This document shows positions 50,126 to 59,755 of a stretch of 64,000 nucleotides of DNA, piece by piece. Both the position numbers and the translations under genes were made by a program. The first letter of the stretch is position 1. Every line of letters starts with the position of its first letter. Below the pieces are notes generated by a model, which had not been told where the DNA came from, ran no database searches, and saw nothing but the letters and a program-made list of their open reading frames with translations. The stretch is from Ophiodon elongatus (Eukaryota; Chordata; Actinopteri; Perciformes; Hexagrammidae): assembly GCA_016806645.1 (NCBI GenBank), contig JACSYO010000566.1, positions 948,001 to 1,012,000 of the forward strand. Direction: 5' to 3'.

Positions 50126-50764
50126 GTAAAAACACATTTCTGTCATATTCAGCAGCTGTATGCCACGGTTGTTATGTTTCCTTTTTGCAACAGCCACAAC
50201 TGTCATTTGGAAAAAGATATCGTTTGCAATGACTAAACCACTTTGTTTAAGGATAGTAAATGCCTTATTAAGTCCTTTTGCTTTTTCTTAATCGCGGGTG
50301 GCTTATTTTGGAGCAAAACTCTTCATTTAAATATCGCTGACCCAGATGAGCGCTAAGTGTCTCTCCTGTGTGTTGCCCATTTCTGGTGCAGCGCTGTGAC
50401 AGTCTGCTCCTGTGGTTTCCTGCGCTGCCTCGGCCTTGAAGAGAAAATAGACTCAAATATAACCCTGCTGCCGCTGCCACCGCCACCGCATGGCACGCAT
50501 CCCTCTGACACACATAAACACACGCATGAAAACCATGTCATTCCCACTTTATTGGCATTTGCGGTGTGTGGACGTTTTTTAATACAACCCCTGTCTTTTC
50601 ATGTCTGACTCATTAATTCATTGTGCCCTTAAAAATCTGCCCCCTTACCTCATCCTCGAGCCTGGCCTCTCATTTCCCCTGCTCACTTCCTGTTTTTTCT
50701 TTTCTTTTCATTCTTCTCCCATCCGCCTCTTGTCTTGATTCACTCTCTTCTGCGTGTCTTTCAG
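50126..50764 (+). other. intron 14 of dock4
   Basis: This 639-base intron shows no repeat tract of note and no recognisable element. It ends in a T/C-rich stretch and tctttcag. Confidence 0.88.
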
Positions 50765-50927
50765 AGTCACGTGGCTGCCGGCGCCGGTGAACCAGGCGGG
50801 GATGAGTACCACTCCTTGGTGCTGTACCACAACAACAGCCCGCGCTGGGCGGAGCAGATCAAGCTGCCGATCCCAGTCGACATGTTTCGCGGGTCACACG
50901 TCCGGTTTGAGTTCCGACACTGCTCCA
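50765..50927 (+). CDS. dock4: dock4 exon 15: DHR-1 domain, middle
   Basis: This 163-base exon encodes residues 440-494. The core EYHSLVLYHNNSPRW, then KLPIPVDMFRGSHVRFEF and RHCS is near-identical to DOCK3 and DOCK4 and forms DHR-1 beta strands. The first residues, SHVAAGAGEPGGDEY, differ from human DOCK4 (DFISFGSGEPPASEY) and from DOCK3 (CISLGSGEP). The usual hydrophobic-Ser-hydrophobic-Gly-Ser pattern is lost. The acceptor is ctttcag and the donor cca/gtaagt. Confidence 0.95.
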
Positions 50928-51562
50928 GTAAGTGGGAACAGGCATTTGGCTTTACCTTTATTTACTGTATCTAGGAAAGGTTAAGGAGAACAGGCGTTTC
51001 CAGACGTTATCTGTTCATGTGTGAATGCCTGAGGCGCTGCTTTCTGCTCAGTTGGTCATCTTGGGGAGTTGGCGGTAAAGAAGAGGCATTGTTGTGGAGG
51101 CAGGGGAGTGCAATAAACATTCACTACCACCACCCGCTGACACACCAGCCTCGAGCACAGAGGCTGCTGCCACCCCCAAATAGACGATGTCTAAGTGTAT
51201 AAGCGTGCGCTTGTTTAAGCATTTTCATAATAAGACTAGTTTGTCCAACTTCTCACCTCCTAATGAGACAAAACTTTAATTATGACCAAAATATTGCTCT
51301 CTCTCTCTCGCCCTCTCTCCGTCCCTCTCCCTCTCTCTAACCCTCTTTCTGAGCTGCAGGGAGAGGGCACTCTCCTCTCTCATAACAAGCAGATATTATT
51401 ATGCAGTTTGCAGCCAAGCTGGGAGGCCGTGTGGCTGTGTGGCCGTGTGCAGTAGATACAGTAGCCTTATTACTGCTCGCAGTGCTAGCATTACTACCAA
51501 AGGGCTGCCCATTAAGAGCCCAATTTAAGCCTGCGGTGACACCAGACTGGAGAGACCTTATT

Positions 51563-51691
51563 ACACATACTATTAGGGCTCCCAAACTCTGGGACAACCT
51601 GCCTGTAGAAATATGATTAGCAGACACTCTCATTTTCAATAAAGGCAAAACAGAAAGCACTTTTTATGAACACCCTTTAAAATTCCATCTT
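51563..51691 (+). pseudogene. relic of a LINE reverse-transcriptase C-terminus
   Basis: One frame reads HTIRAPKLWDNLPVEI, a stop at 51614, then LADTLIFNKGKTE and FYEHPLKFHL. The pattern A-P-K-L-W-(N/D)-x-L-P-x-E-I-R-x-A-D-S-L-x-x-F-K is typical of the last residues of ORF2 in L2/Rex/CR1-like LINEs. Here the usual Arg is replaced by a stop and no upstream RT motifs are seen, so it is a dead 3' fragment. The family is not determined. Confidence 0.5.
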
Positions 51692-52324
51692 ATATTTGCA
51701 CTCATTATGCAGTAGCAGTAATTGTTAATTTGTTTGTGGGGAGCCCAGTGTTGTCCCTAAATGGGACTAAAGGGGGCTGCAAGGGCCAGTCAGCACCAGC
51801 AGGGCAATGCTTTTGTTTTATTATTGCTGATTGTTTGTTGATTGGTTCTGCAATATTTCAAACAATTGAAACAATTCAACACACTTTATTGTTAGTAATA
51901 CTATTGCTGCTGTGAGAGCAGCTGTTCTTTTCTCCCACTGTACAGTTTAAAAAATATAAGTACTGATAAGTTTTTACTTGTTTACAATTAAGAAAAAGCA
52001 CACTCTGTAATTGTACTGTATAATAGCTTAGTGTATTTGTTGTGTGAGTGGTTTCATGATATAACGTACATCAATCGCCACCTGCTCTGCCGAGCTCAGC
52101 GAAACCTGAGTTTCACACAACACAACTTAATCTTTCCAAATCTCCTGGCGCCCGAGGCAAACAAAAAACGAAAAAGTTTGCAGTCTTGAGTCTTGTAAGC
52201 AATATCTTTCCTGGTGTAAAAACTTAATCACAGCAGAGCAGGACAGAATAAAAAAGAAATGGCCATGGTGCAATACCATCTTCTGAGTTTAATACAGTAC
52301 AAGTTGTGCTGCTCCTGGGAGAGT

Positions 52325-52325
<1 letters not shown>

Positions 52326-52365
<40 letters not shown>
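52326..52365 (+). repeat. (AC)n microsatellite
   Basis: About 20 uninterrupted units. Confidence 0.95.
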
Positions 52366-52370
<5 letters not shown>

Positions 52371-52479
52371 AGGCCTGGTGGATGGCGCTTAAGTGGTGTG
52401 TTGCAATGAAAGGAAATAGAAACCTTGCTAGCCCTACACTTCTCACTTCCCGCTGTGCGCACATTAGCATTTTATTGCT

Positions 52480-52600
52480 AAAGCAGCAGATAAATCAGAT
52501 TACATGTGTTCATAATGGTATGCAAATTATGCCCAGAGCTTTAAGAAAGCTTCTTAAAAACTCAGCGCCCACATCAATCAGGCCCACGAAGAGCAACTTC
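52480..52600. promoter_or_regulatory. candidate regulatory block in intron 15
   Basis: It contains an octamer ATGCAAAT (52520-52527) followed by TATGC, with AAATCAGATTA upstream, in low-repeat sequence just before the 38-bp palindrome. The support is motif-based only. Confidence 0.2.
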
Positions 52601-52778
52601 ACAGCTCAAGATCTTGTTTTTTTTGTTTTTCCACTTCTTGGTAGAAGTTGTGTACTCACGGTGCGTTCAGTACCCCGTAAAGCCACAGGTGCAACAGATG
52701 CTGACTACAGCCAACACTAATAATACCGAGTGTGGTCAGTGGTCAAAAGTCCCACAGAGAGTTTTCCTGTTTTCGCAC

Positions 52779-52816
52779 AGGAAATGCTGTCAACACATGT
52801 GTTGACAGCATTTCCT
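52779..52816. repeat. perfect 38-bp palindrome, no spacer
   Basis: The left arm AGGAAATGCTGTCAACACA (52779-52797) is followed directly by its exact reverse complement (52798-52816). Just upstream, TTTCCTGT (52763-52770) is complementary to ACAGGAAA (52777-52784), so the arm start can pair in two ways. It lies in intron 15 outside any recognised repeat. Confidence 0.95.
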
Positions 52817-53189
52817 TCCTTCTAAAGCAGAGTTGCAGAGTTAACTTTTAAAAAAACAGAGTTGTTGGCATTATGTTTGCCAGCTAGTTGTCTTAATTTT
52901 GCCTTTTGCTGATGCATTGCTGCATTTGTTGGAGCTCTTCCATTGCCGACAGGAGTGTGCATCACCTGCATGCGTGTGTGTTTTCTGCTTGGTGTTCGGT
53001 TTGCATCAAGTAGAGTACATGCACAGAGAGCTGAGCATCAGATTCCCTTCTTCAGCTTGTTCATTTCTATTGCATAATCTGAAAGAAGAACTGGTTTCAT
53101 AACATTACTCTTTGTTTCATGTATTTTCAGGCAGTCTGTGCATGTGTATTTTGGACTCAATGCCGTGTCCATGTGTTGTTGTTTGACAG

Positions 53190-53296
53190 CTAAAGACAAG
53201 GGGGAGAAGAAACTGTTTGGCTACTCCTTTGTTCCTCTGATGCAGGAGGACGGCAGGACTCTGCCAGATGGCACCCATGAGCTCATTATCCATAAG
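53190..53296 (+). CDS. dock4: dock4 exon 16: DHR-1 domain
   Basis: This 107-base exon encodes residues 494-529, KDKGEKKLFGYSFVPLMQ then EDGRTLPDGTHELIIHK. KGEKKLFG-SFVPLMQEDGRTLPDGTHEL is nearly invariant in DOCK4. The acceptor is tttgacag and the donor aag/gtaaaa, with the end on a codon boundary. Confidence 0.97.
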
Positions 53297-54899
53297 GTAA
53301 AACTAAAACAACACCACAAAGATTTTGGACTGAACAACATGGAATAGATTTGACTGCGTGCTTTCCAGGATGTGTTTGGCACACATATTGTCCTCAGACA
53401 TTGTACTGCGGAAGTATTCATCTTGATCTGAAATCCCATCCAGAATTTGAGTCGTATTTTAAAGCAATAGCATAGGAACGATTCCACTGTTTTCCATGCA
53501 CGACATTGGTATTCAACAGGAAAATGATTTCAGAGGACAGAAATGAATAAAAAAAAGTTCCATGGTCATTCTGTCTATTGGTAAATTGCAGCTGAGAGAT
53601 TCTCTGAAGTGAAAACTCAACTGTTCTGCACCAACACGGGTGTTGCCAGGGCTATTTAAAATGGGATTACGTGCTGTATATGATTATGTGAATCGTGGGT
53701 TCTGTTATCACACTGTTTGGTGCCATGGGTTGAAAAACAGCTCACATCACTGCATTACAGACCGACTGGCCCATGAGTCATGTCCACTTGCGTAACATTT
53801 TCAAGCTGCGGCGTATCAAAACCTTGAGTGAGTGGTAATGTATGTGTTTTTTTTTTTTTTGTGCCTCTGCATGTGTAAGAGACAGTTGACGCGCACACAT
53901 TTCATCGGAGGAAGTCTATCTCCGTATTTAGCGTGACCTTTATGTCCTTCTTCTGCATTTTATGGACCTTTTTAAGACGCTCCCACTCATCTTTTCACAC
54001 ATTTTTGGTTTTGAAAAAACATCAAACGACTAAAGCAAATAAAAATGGCCAGCATCCCCAGTTAAAAGCTACTGCAAGACCGTCTTGGGTGTAATTCAGA
54101 ATAATTGCAGACTGCATGGTTTTCCTCAGCTGCAGGCGAAGGGTGTGTGCATAAACCTCAGGCTTGGCGGAGGACAGAAAAGCATTGAGCGCATTCATAC
54201 GTTTTATTGGCAGTGAGGCAGAACAGTGACCAAAAGTCTGATTATTTATATTGCCGTTAGCTTCGGTATTTTCAACAGTCTCTAAAAACAAAAAAACTCC
54301 TTTTATCTTTTATTGTCTTCTTTTCCTGTCAGGTGGCCAGATTTAGTCCTACCAAACCCTCCAACCTGAGCCTGCCAGTTTTAGAGGACAACTCTGGTAG
54401 CCCTGTGTGTTCCCACCGTTCAGAGGGGGGAAAAAAAAGGCCCGTTCTAATGCCAGATGGAAGTTGCTGAAAAGCTCAATGAAGCTGGCATGGCCTAGTT
54501 TCTCCCCAGACCCAAAATAGACACAGCAGAATCAGTCCAAACTGTGTGGTAGCTTTTGGAGCTCAAAAGGCCTCAGCTGTAGGCATTAAAGCAGCACATT
54601 AAATCCCCCAAAATAACAGTAGTGTTCTGTGATTGATTAAGTGCAATAGCTCGGATGTCTCAATCATGACTGACGCGCAGCCTTACAACCGACGACTCTG
54701 ATGTAACGTACAAACCGCCCAACGTTTTTTTTGTGCGATCATAAAAATCACCCACAAATGTTGGTAATAATAAAAAACAAACGGCGAATGCATTACTTTC
54801 ATGTTTTGATAGTGTAGCAGTCTTCCTCTCCTGTCCTCTGCATCTCCTGTGCCAGTTTACAAAATGTGTGCTTTTCTGCCTTTCTCTCCGTGTTCCCAG
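53297..54899 (+). other. intron 16 of dock4
   Basis: This 1,603-base intron has a poly-T run (53848-53860) and a short A/G-rich run near 54426-54440. Nothing else is identifiable. Confidence 0.86.
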
Positions 54900-55053
54900 T
54901 GCGAGGAGAACACCAGCTTGGCAGACTGTCCGCGCTACCTGAAGCTGCCGTTCTCCAAGGCCAACCTCCCGTCCAACAACCAGACTCTCAAAGGCCCCAA
55001 GGAGTCTTTCTGGATCACCAGCTTTCTCTGCTCCACCAAGCTCACGCAGAACG
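54900..55053 (+). CDS. dock4: dock4 exon 17: end of DHR-1 domain
   Basis: This 154-base exon encodes residues 530-581, CEENTSLADCPRYLKLPF, then SKANLPSNNQTLKGPKE, then SFWITSFLCSTKLTQN and a split Gly. RYLKLPFSK and the ESF-ITSFLCSTKLTQN ending match DOCK4. The segment between them is one residue shorter than in human as I remember it (SKANLPSNNQ against SKGIFLGNNNQ). The acceptor is gttcccag and the donor acg/gtaaac. Confidence 0.96.
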
Positions 55054-55179
55054 GTAAACTCGACTGAGGGATTGACGTTTCTTTGGCCATTGTTCCCCGC
55101 CGAGGTGTTTTGGGGCGCTACGCTCGTACTCTCGTCACATTTTTTTTTTTTAACTGCCGTTAGCTTGCACACTAGGCTG

Positions 55180-55192
55180 CCCCCCCCCCCCC
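55180..55192 (+). repeat. poly-C run
   Basis: A run of 13 C in intron 17, followed by further C-rich sequence to 55222. Confidence 0.9.
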
Positions 55193-56248
55193 ACCAATTC
55201 CCCTCCCCCAATTCCCCCCCCTACGTGCTTCTGAGCAGGTCTGTGCGTAAGGTACAGATCTGCTGCCAAAGATAGTGATCAACACTTCCCAAAAGATGGT
55301 AAGATGCCATATGTTTTTACAAACGGAAAGGAGCGAGTGGCAAGGAGCAAGTTCTCTGAAGGTGAGAAAGCGGTATTTCCATCCAAACTTTACAATAGTG
55401 TGAAAAAAAAAAATTCACATGTGAATATGCAAGGTGGGGGGAATAGCCTCCAGTTTGCACTGCTCACTAATGAACCAATAAATCCTTGCTTTCGTAAACT
55501 AGTTGCAGAGTGGGAATTATCTTATTTCAGGAGGACTAGCTTGTCGCTGATAATGTTTGGCCTCATTTATACTGCAGTAAACAATAGCCAACGATAATCA
55601 TCAAAATATATATACTGTATATATATAAGGTGTGCCGCAAAGGAGACATTTGGTTTCCCCCACTGAGTCACTGATGAGTTCCAGACCCCACCAGACACTC
55701 AACAGTATTTTCAGACTTTATAAAACAGTAAGTGATTAAGTAGAGAGTAGAATATATGAACAGAGAAGCTTCGGGCACAGTTTACTTGCAACAGTCTGTT
55801 AATGTCCTGCATGCATTTGATTTTGTTTGTGAATTGATGATAAAAGTTTTGGATGCCAAAATGCACTTGACAGATTGGTTAATGCGATCACGCGCGCACT
55901 CCGACACGCGCGCACAGATTTACATGTAAAGTTGCAAAAAGACACACTTCAGGTTGAACGGGATCCGAAGAGACAGCTAAAAGACTTTCTTCTTGAGGCT
56001 TATGTTTTATTCATGCGCATGTCTGGGGACCCTGGCTCAGGAAAATGACTTTTTATCTCCTTTATCCTGCCGCACTTGAAAATGTCATCATTTGTTTGGA
56101 TTCTGTGGAGGTTTTGGGCTATAATTGGAGGGTGTGGTGATGCTTTGTGATCTGAGGGTGCACGTCGCTCTCATAATCCTGTGTTTCTTTACAAACAAAC
56201 ACGGGATGTGTCCTGATCTCTTGTGCTCTTAACGATTTTTATTCCCCC

Positions 56249-56264
56249 CGCCCCCCCCCCCCCC
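56249..56264 (+). repeat. poly-C run at the exon 18 acceptor
   Basis: About 14-15 C directly before the acceptor AG. Confidence 0.93.
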
Positions 56265-56266
56265 AG

Positions 56267-56364
56267 GAGACATGCTGGACCTGTTGAAGTGGCGAGCCCA
56301 CCCCGAAAGGATCAACGACAGCCTCTCTAAGCTGAAGGAGATCGACGGCTCGGAGATTGTCAAA
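56267..56364 (+). CDS. dock4: dock4 exon 18: start of helical scaffold
   Basis: This 98-base exon encodes residues 581-613, DMLDLLKWRAHPERINDS then LSKLKEIDGSEIVK. It begins the ARM/HEAT-like helical region that joins DHR-1 to the catalytic DHR-2. DLLKWR-HP-I--LSKLKEIDGSEIVK matches DOCK4. The acceptor lies directly after a run of C, and the donor is aaa/gtaggc. Confidence 0.96.
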
Positions 56365-56564
56365 GTAGGCCCCCACAACGTGAATGTGGCACTGAATTGT
56401 TCCCGCTGTCCCGGCATTTGTAGTATTGATTGTTTCGGATTTTATTTCAGTCCACATGTTGTTTTTTTTAAGTCTGAGTTGAGAGGATGAGGGTGTTCGA
56501 AGACTGAAGAGCTGAATAAATTTGAAGCTGCAGCTCACGCATTCCAAAACTCCCTTTTGTGCAG

Positions 56565-56648
56565 TTTCTACAGGACACCCTGGACACTCTCTTCGGTATT
56601 CTGGATGAAAGCTCCCAGAGATACGGGCTCAAGGTGTTTGATTCCCTG
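56565..56648 (+). CDS. dock4: dock4 exon 19: helical scaffold
   Basis: This 84-base exon encodes residues 614-641, FLQDTLDTLFGILDES then SQRYGLKVFDSL. It is bounded by whole codons on both sides and its length is a multiple of three. FLQDTLDTLFGILDE is invariant in DOCK4. The acceptor is tgtgcag and the donor ctg/gtaagc. Confidence 0.96.
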
Positions 56649-56854
56649 GTAAGCGAGTTGTTCTGATGAATCCTTTCCTCCGTTCCTCTTCATGCGGCGA
56701 GCACAATGTCGTAGTGTTCGAGCCAATCACAGACAACTGAAACACAAACTTTACTCACAGAGAAAGATGGAGTGATGTGACGCCACAGAGCTCGCTGAAC
56801 CAATCTCACCCTGGTCACGCTGCACTGCGCTGATAGAGCGAGGCCCCTGATTGA

Positions 56855-56898
<44 letters not shown>

Positions 56899-56946
56899 GC
56901 TCGCTCTCTCTTTCTTTCTCTTGCTCTCTCTCTCTCTCTTTCTCTT

Positions 56947-56978
<32 letters not shown>

Positions 56979-57369
56979 CGACTCTCTTTGTGTGCGTGTC
57001 CCGCTCACTACATCAGTCTCACACTGACACACGCACGCACTTCCTCCTCTCGGCGTGGCGCTATCAATGATGTAAAGGTCTAGCGAGCCGGTGCAGCCAT
57101 CAAGTTTCCATTTGGTGGTTTTGAGATCAATCCAACAAGTCTGACATGTGGACTTAATCTCCCGCGGGCAAAATTCACTGCATTTCACAACAACCTGCAC
57201 ACGAGGGACACACGGTGTAATCGCTACAGCCACTGTCAAAATGTTTTTTTAGTTTGGTTGTTTTGTTTGTATATTTTTAGATATATCATTTTATATTCTC
57301 TCCATTTAAATATCATATTACGCTACTTTTTTTGTTGCAGTACTGTATGTCTTCTCTGTTTATTTCCAG
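56649..57369 (+). other. intron 19 of dock4
   Basis: This 721-base intron is dominated by an interrupted pyrimidine tract (56855-56979). The rest is plain and ends tatttccag. Confidence 0.88.
56855..56979 (+). repeat. interrupted polypyrimidine tract
   Basis: About 125 bases of CT and TTTCT units with a few G interruptions in intron 19. Confidence 0.94.
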
Positions 57370-57470
57370 GTCCATATCATCAACCTGCTCCAGGACAGCA
57401 AATTCCAGCACTTCAAGCCAGTCATGGACACCTACATCGAGAGCCACTTTGCCGGAGCTTTGTCCTACAG
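57370..57470 (+). CDS. dock4: dock4 exon 20: helical scaffold
   Basis: This 101-base exon encodes residues 642-675, VHIINLLQDSKFQHFKPV then MDTYIESHFAGALSY with a split Arg. It matches human DOCK4 almost residue for residue (KFHHF, GALAY). The helix pair belongs to the ARM-like scaffold. The acceptor is tatttccag and the donor cag/gtacat. Confidence 0.97.
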
Positions 57471-58434
57471 GTACATGACGTTTCAGCCTCCACTTGTCAA
57501 GATGTTGCCGTTCAAGGCTACGGCAGCGCCTTGAGTGTCCCACAATGCAGCAGTACCCACATATTGTATTCTAATGACATACTGTATCACACGGGCAGGC
57601 AATCAGAGAGCTGAGAGGCAGCTCTGCTCAGCTCTGTGCCGAGATAGAGTCAACAGGAGTGTGAATGAAATGCTCATGGTGCCCCCTGGCTGACGCGGAG
57701 GGAATTGTGAAAATGTGCTCACTTTTGCTTCCTACCTCCTCGTTTCCTCTCCTATGTCTGTCACGCGCAAAGACACCCATATTCACAACCTGCTGTTCTC
57801 ACCGGCTGTCTTCTTCACACTCGCTGTACCTGCTGAGATAACGTGTTGGTGTCTTTTTTCTTTTTTTCAATCTTTGCATGTGCCCACACAGAATCCTGCT
57901 GCCACGTCCATCTGCTTTAAACTCTTTTACCTGTGATAGTGTTTCATTCAAAGTGTCGCACCTTAATTAGTTAACACAGACATTATTGTCACTATCTGAG
58001 GTTTATTAATAGAGAACCGAGATGTCATCCAGTTCTGATTTAGAATGAGAAAACTCCTCTCATTCAGTTCTCAGAAATTCTTTGTCACCAGCTTGCTGTT
58101 TCACAAAGACGATGCCTCCCTTGAAATATCTGACTGGATTTAAAGAATTTTATTCTAAACTCTATGAACTTTTAAAAAGTGGAGCAAAGAACAAAATGTT
58201 TTTTTATTGAATTTGCCTGTCATCCTCAGACTGCAACATTTGAATAGGCATTTATTTTTATAAAGAGCCAGTAATCGAGTGGAATGTTTCCTCTGAAATT
58301 GATTCAAAACATTGTTTCATTTCAAAACACTGCATTGCCTCATCTTTCTTCGCCAAATCCAGTGAGAGAAGTGCGATGTGCGATGGAGCTGGGGGTGAGT
58401 GGTGATACTGTGCGTGCGTTTGTGTTTCCTCCAG
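57471..58434 (+). other. intron 20 of dock4
   Basis: This 964-base intron contains no repeat tract or element that I recognise. It ends tgtttcctccag. Confidence 0.88.
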
Positions 58435-58516
58435 GGACCTGATCAAAGTGCTGAAGTGGTACGTGGACCGCATTGTTGACGCCGAGCATCAGGATCACAT
58501 ACAGCAGGTGCTCAAG
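58435..58516 (+). CDS. dock4: dock4 exon 21: helical scaffold
   Basis: This 82-base exon encodes residues 675-702, DLIKVLKWYVDRIVDAEH then QDHIQQVLK. DLIKVLKWYVDRI is identical to human DOCK4; the helix that follows is slightly diverged. The acceptor is cctccag and the donor aag/gtgagg. Confidence 0.96.
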
Positions 58517-59584
58517 GTGAGGCATCTGCTTCGAGGACACACGCAGGACACAGGCACAGGCAGCCGGGGTGGTGTTTTCAAAAGACACACAATCTCAAAA
58601 CATTTCTACGATAGCGCGCCGTCAACACAGATGCATGCAGAAATGCAAATAAATACACTTGCTCCCTCTTGCTGCCACTCCTCCTAATTACACTCCCCCT
58701 CTCGCTCCCCATTAGCAGAGAAAGCAACGCGCCGCCATTCATTATTCCCCTCCTCACTCTATTACGCTGCATGCAATTTTAATCAGCAGAAATGCGGTGC
58801 CTCTGGTGTTGTGAATCGACATCCCAATATTCTAATGACTCATGCAGATGCACCGTGGGAGAAGCACATTGCGGCTTCTGTGCTGTGGTTTCCGCTTTAT
58901 CATTCACGCAATATATTCTTCGCCAGGAGTAAATTGTTACTCCGTCACGCAGTCAATTATAAATGAGTGATACACCGCAGATGTGTTTTTTGAAGGGTTG
59001 TCCTTCTGAGTGATCCATAGAATGGTTTTCATTCGTTTGTTTTTTTTTAGAGCAGGTCCTGTTGGACAGGTTTCATTTTTGGATGAAAACAGGAGGTCGC
59101 TTTCAAAGTACTGTGTGATCACTCTCAGGTTAAAGGGTGGTTGTCTGTGTAAATAAAACCTGTATACACTCAGGCTACGACTAATTAATCATGTCTTTCA
59201 TTATTACTCAATCTGACAATTACTTTTTCAATAACTGAAATCATAATAAATGCCTTAGCGCCAAGAGCCCAATATGAGGTGTTCAGACTGCTTATGTATA
59301 TATAATATACAAATATATATATAAAATATTCTAGTAAAGAAGATGTAAAACAGAGAAAAGCTAAAGCGAAGCCCATTTTTGGCAATTCTGCTTCAAAAAT
59401 GACTTAAGAAATGTAAATAAAAGTGAACGCCACTTTTTGCTTTCAGATAAATAGATGTGCATCAGGGGCTAAATGAAATGTCACATCATTCTTTAACCAT
59501 TCCCACTGGAAGGGAAGTCTGACTTTCTTGGCTTTTTCATCACAGAACAGATGACAAACGACTGTTTTTCTCTCTTTCCCCCAG
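58517..59584 (+). other. intron 21 of dock4
   Basis: This 1,068-base intron contains a decayed interspersed repeat at 59172-59410. Its first 600 bases show nothing identifiable. Confidence 0.86.
59172..59410 (+). repeat. interspersed repeat family B, copy 3, longest
   Basis: The start GGCTACGACTAATTAATCAT and TTTCATTATTACTCAATCTG match the family B opening. The far end, near 59379-59406, TTGGCAATTCTGCTTCAAAA then ATGACTTAA, matches the 3' part of the same family as I remember it. The copy has an internal AT-rich expansion (59293-59325). Confidence 0.5.
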
Positions 59585-59755
59585 GCCAGCGAGTACATCT
59601 TCAAGTACATTATCCAGTCTCGCCGGCTCTTCTCATTGGCCACGGGGGGCCAGAATGAGGAGGAGTTCCGAGTCTGCATCCACGAGCTCTTCATGTCCAT
59701 CCGCTTCTTCCTCTCGCAGGAAAACAAAAGCACCAGTCCGGTTGCACAAACACAG
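59585..59755 (+). CDS. dock4: dock4 exon 22: helical scaffold
   Basis: This 171-base exon encodes residues 703-759, ASEYIFKYIIQSRRLFSL, then ATGGQNEEEFRVCIHEL, then FMSIRFFLSQENKSTSPV and AQTQ. It is in phase 0 at both ends, so skipping would keep frame. ATGGQNEEEFR is a DOCK4 signature, and the Ser/Thr/Gln-rich tail is the variable part. The acceptor is cccccag. The donor lies at the start of a GT run (cag/gtgtgtgtgtgt). Confidence 0.96.

Larger units (their letters stand above)
50928..53189 (+). other. intron 15 of dock4 (about 2.3 kb)
   Basis: It holds a CT-rich stretch (51297-51340), a LINE-like reverse-transcriptase tail relic (51563-51691), an (AC)n tract (52326-52365), an AT-rich block with an octamer-like site (52480-52600) and a perfect 38-bp palindrome (52779-52816). 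Confidence 0.85.
55054..56266 (+). other. intron 17 of dock4
   Basis: This 1,213-base intron has two poly-C runs (55180-55192 and 56249-56264, the second directly at the acceptor) and an AT-rich near-palindrome at 55607-55625. No gene or repeat family is recognised. Confidence 0.87.

Noticed and set aside
54660..55211. A 183-residue open frame on the - strand
   Set aside because: It lies antisense to exon 17 and its flanking introns; no recognisable domain.
55607..55625. Near-palindrome TATATATAC-T-GTATATATA
   Set aside because: Simple AT alternation; expected by chance in low-complexity DNA.
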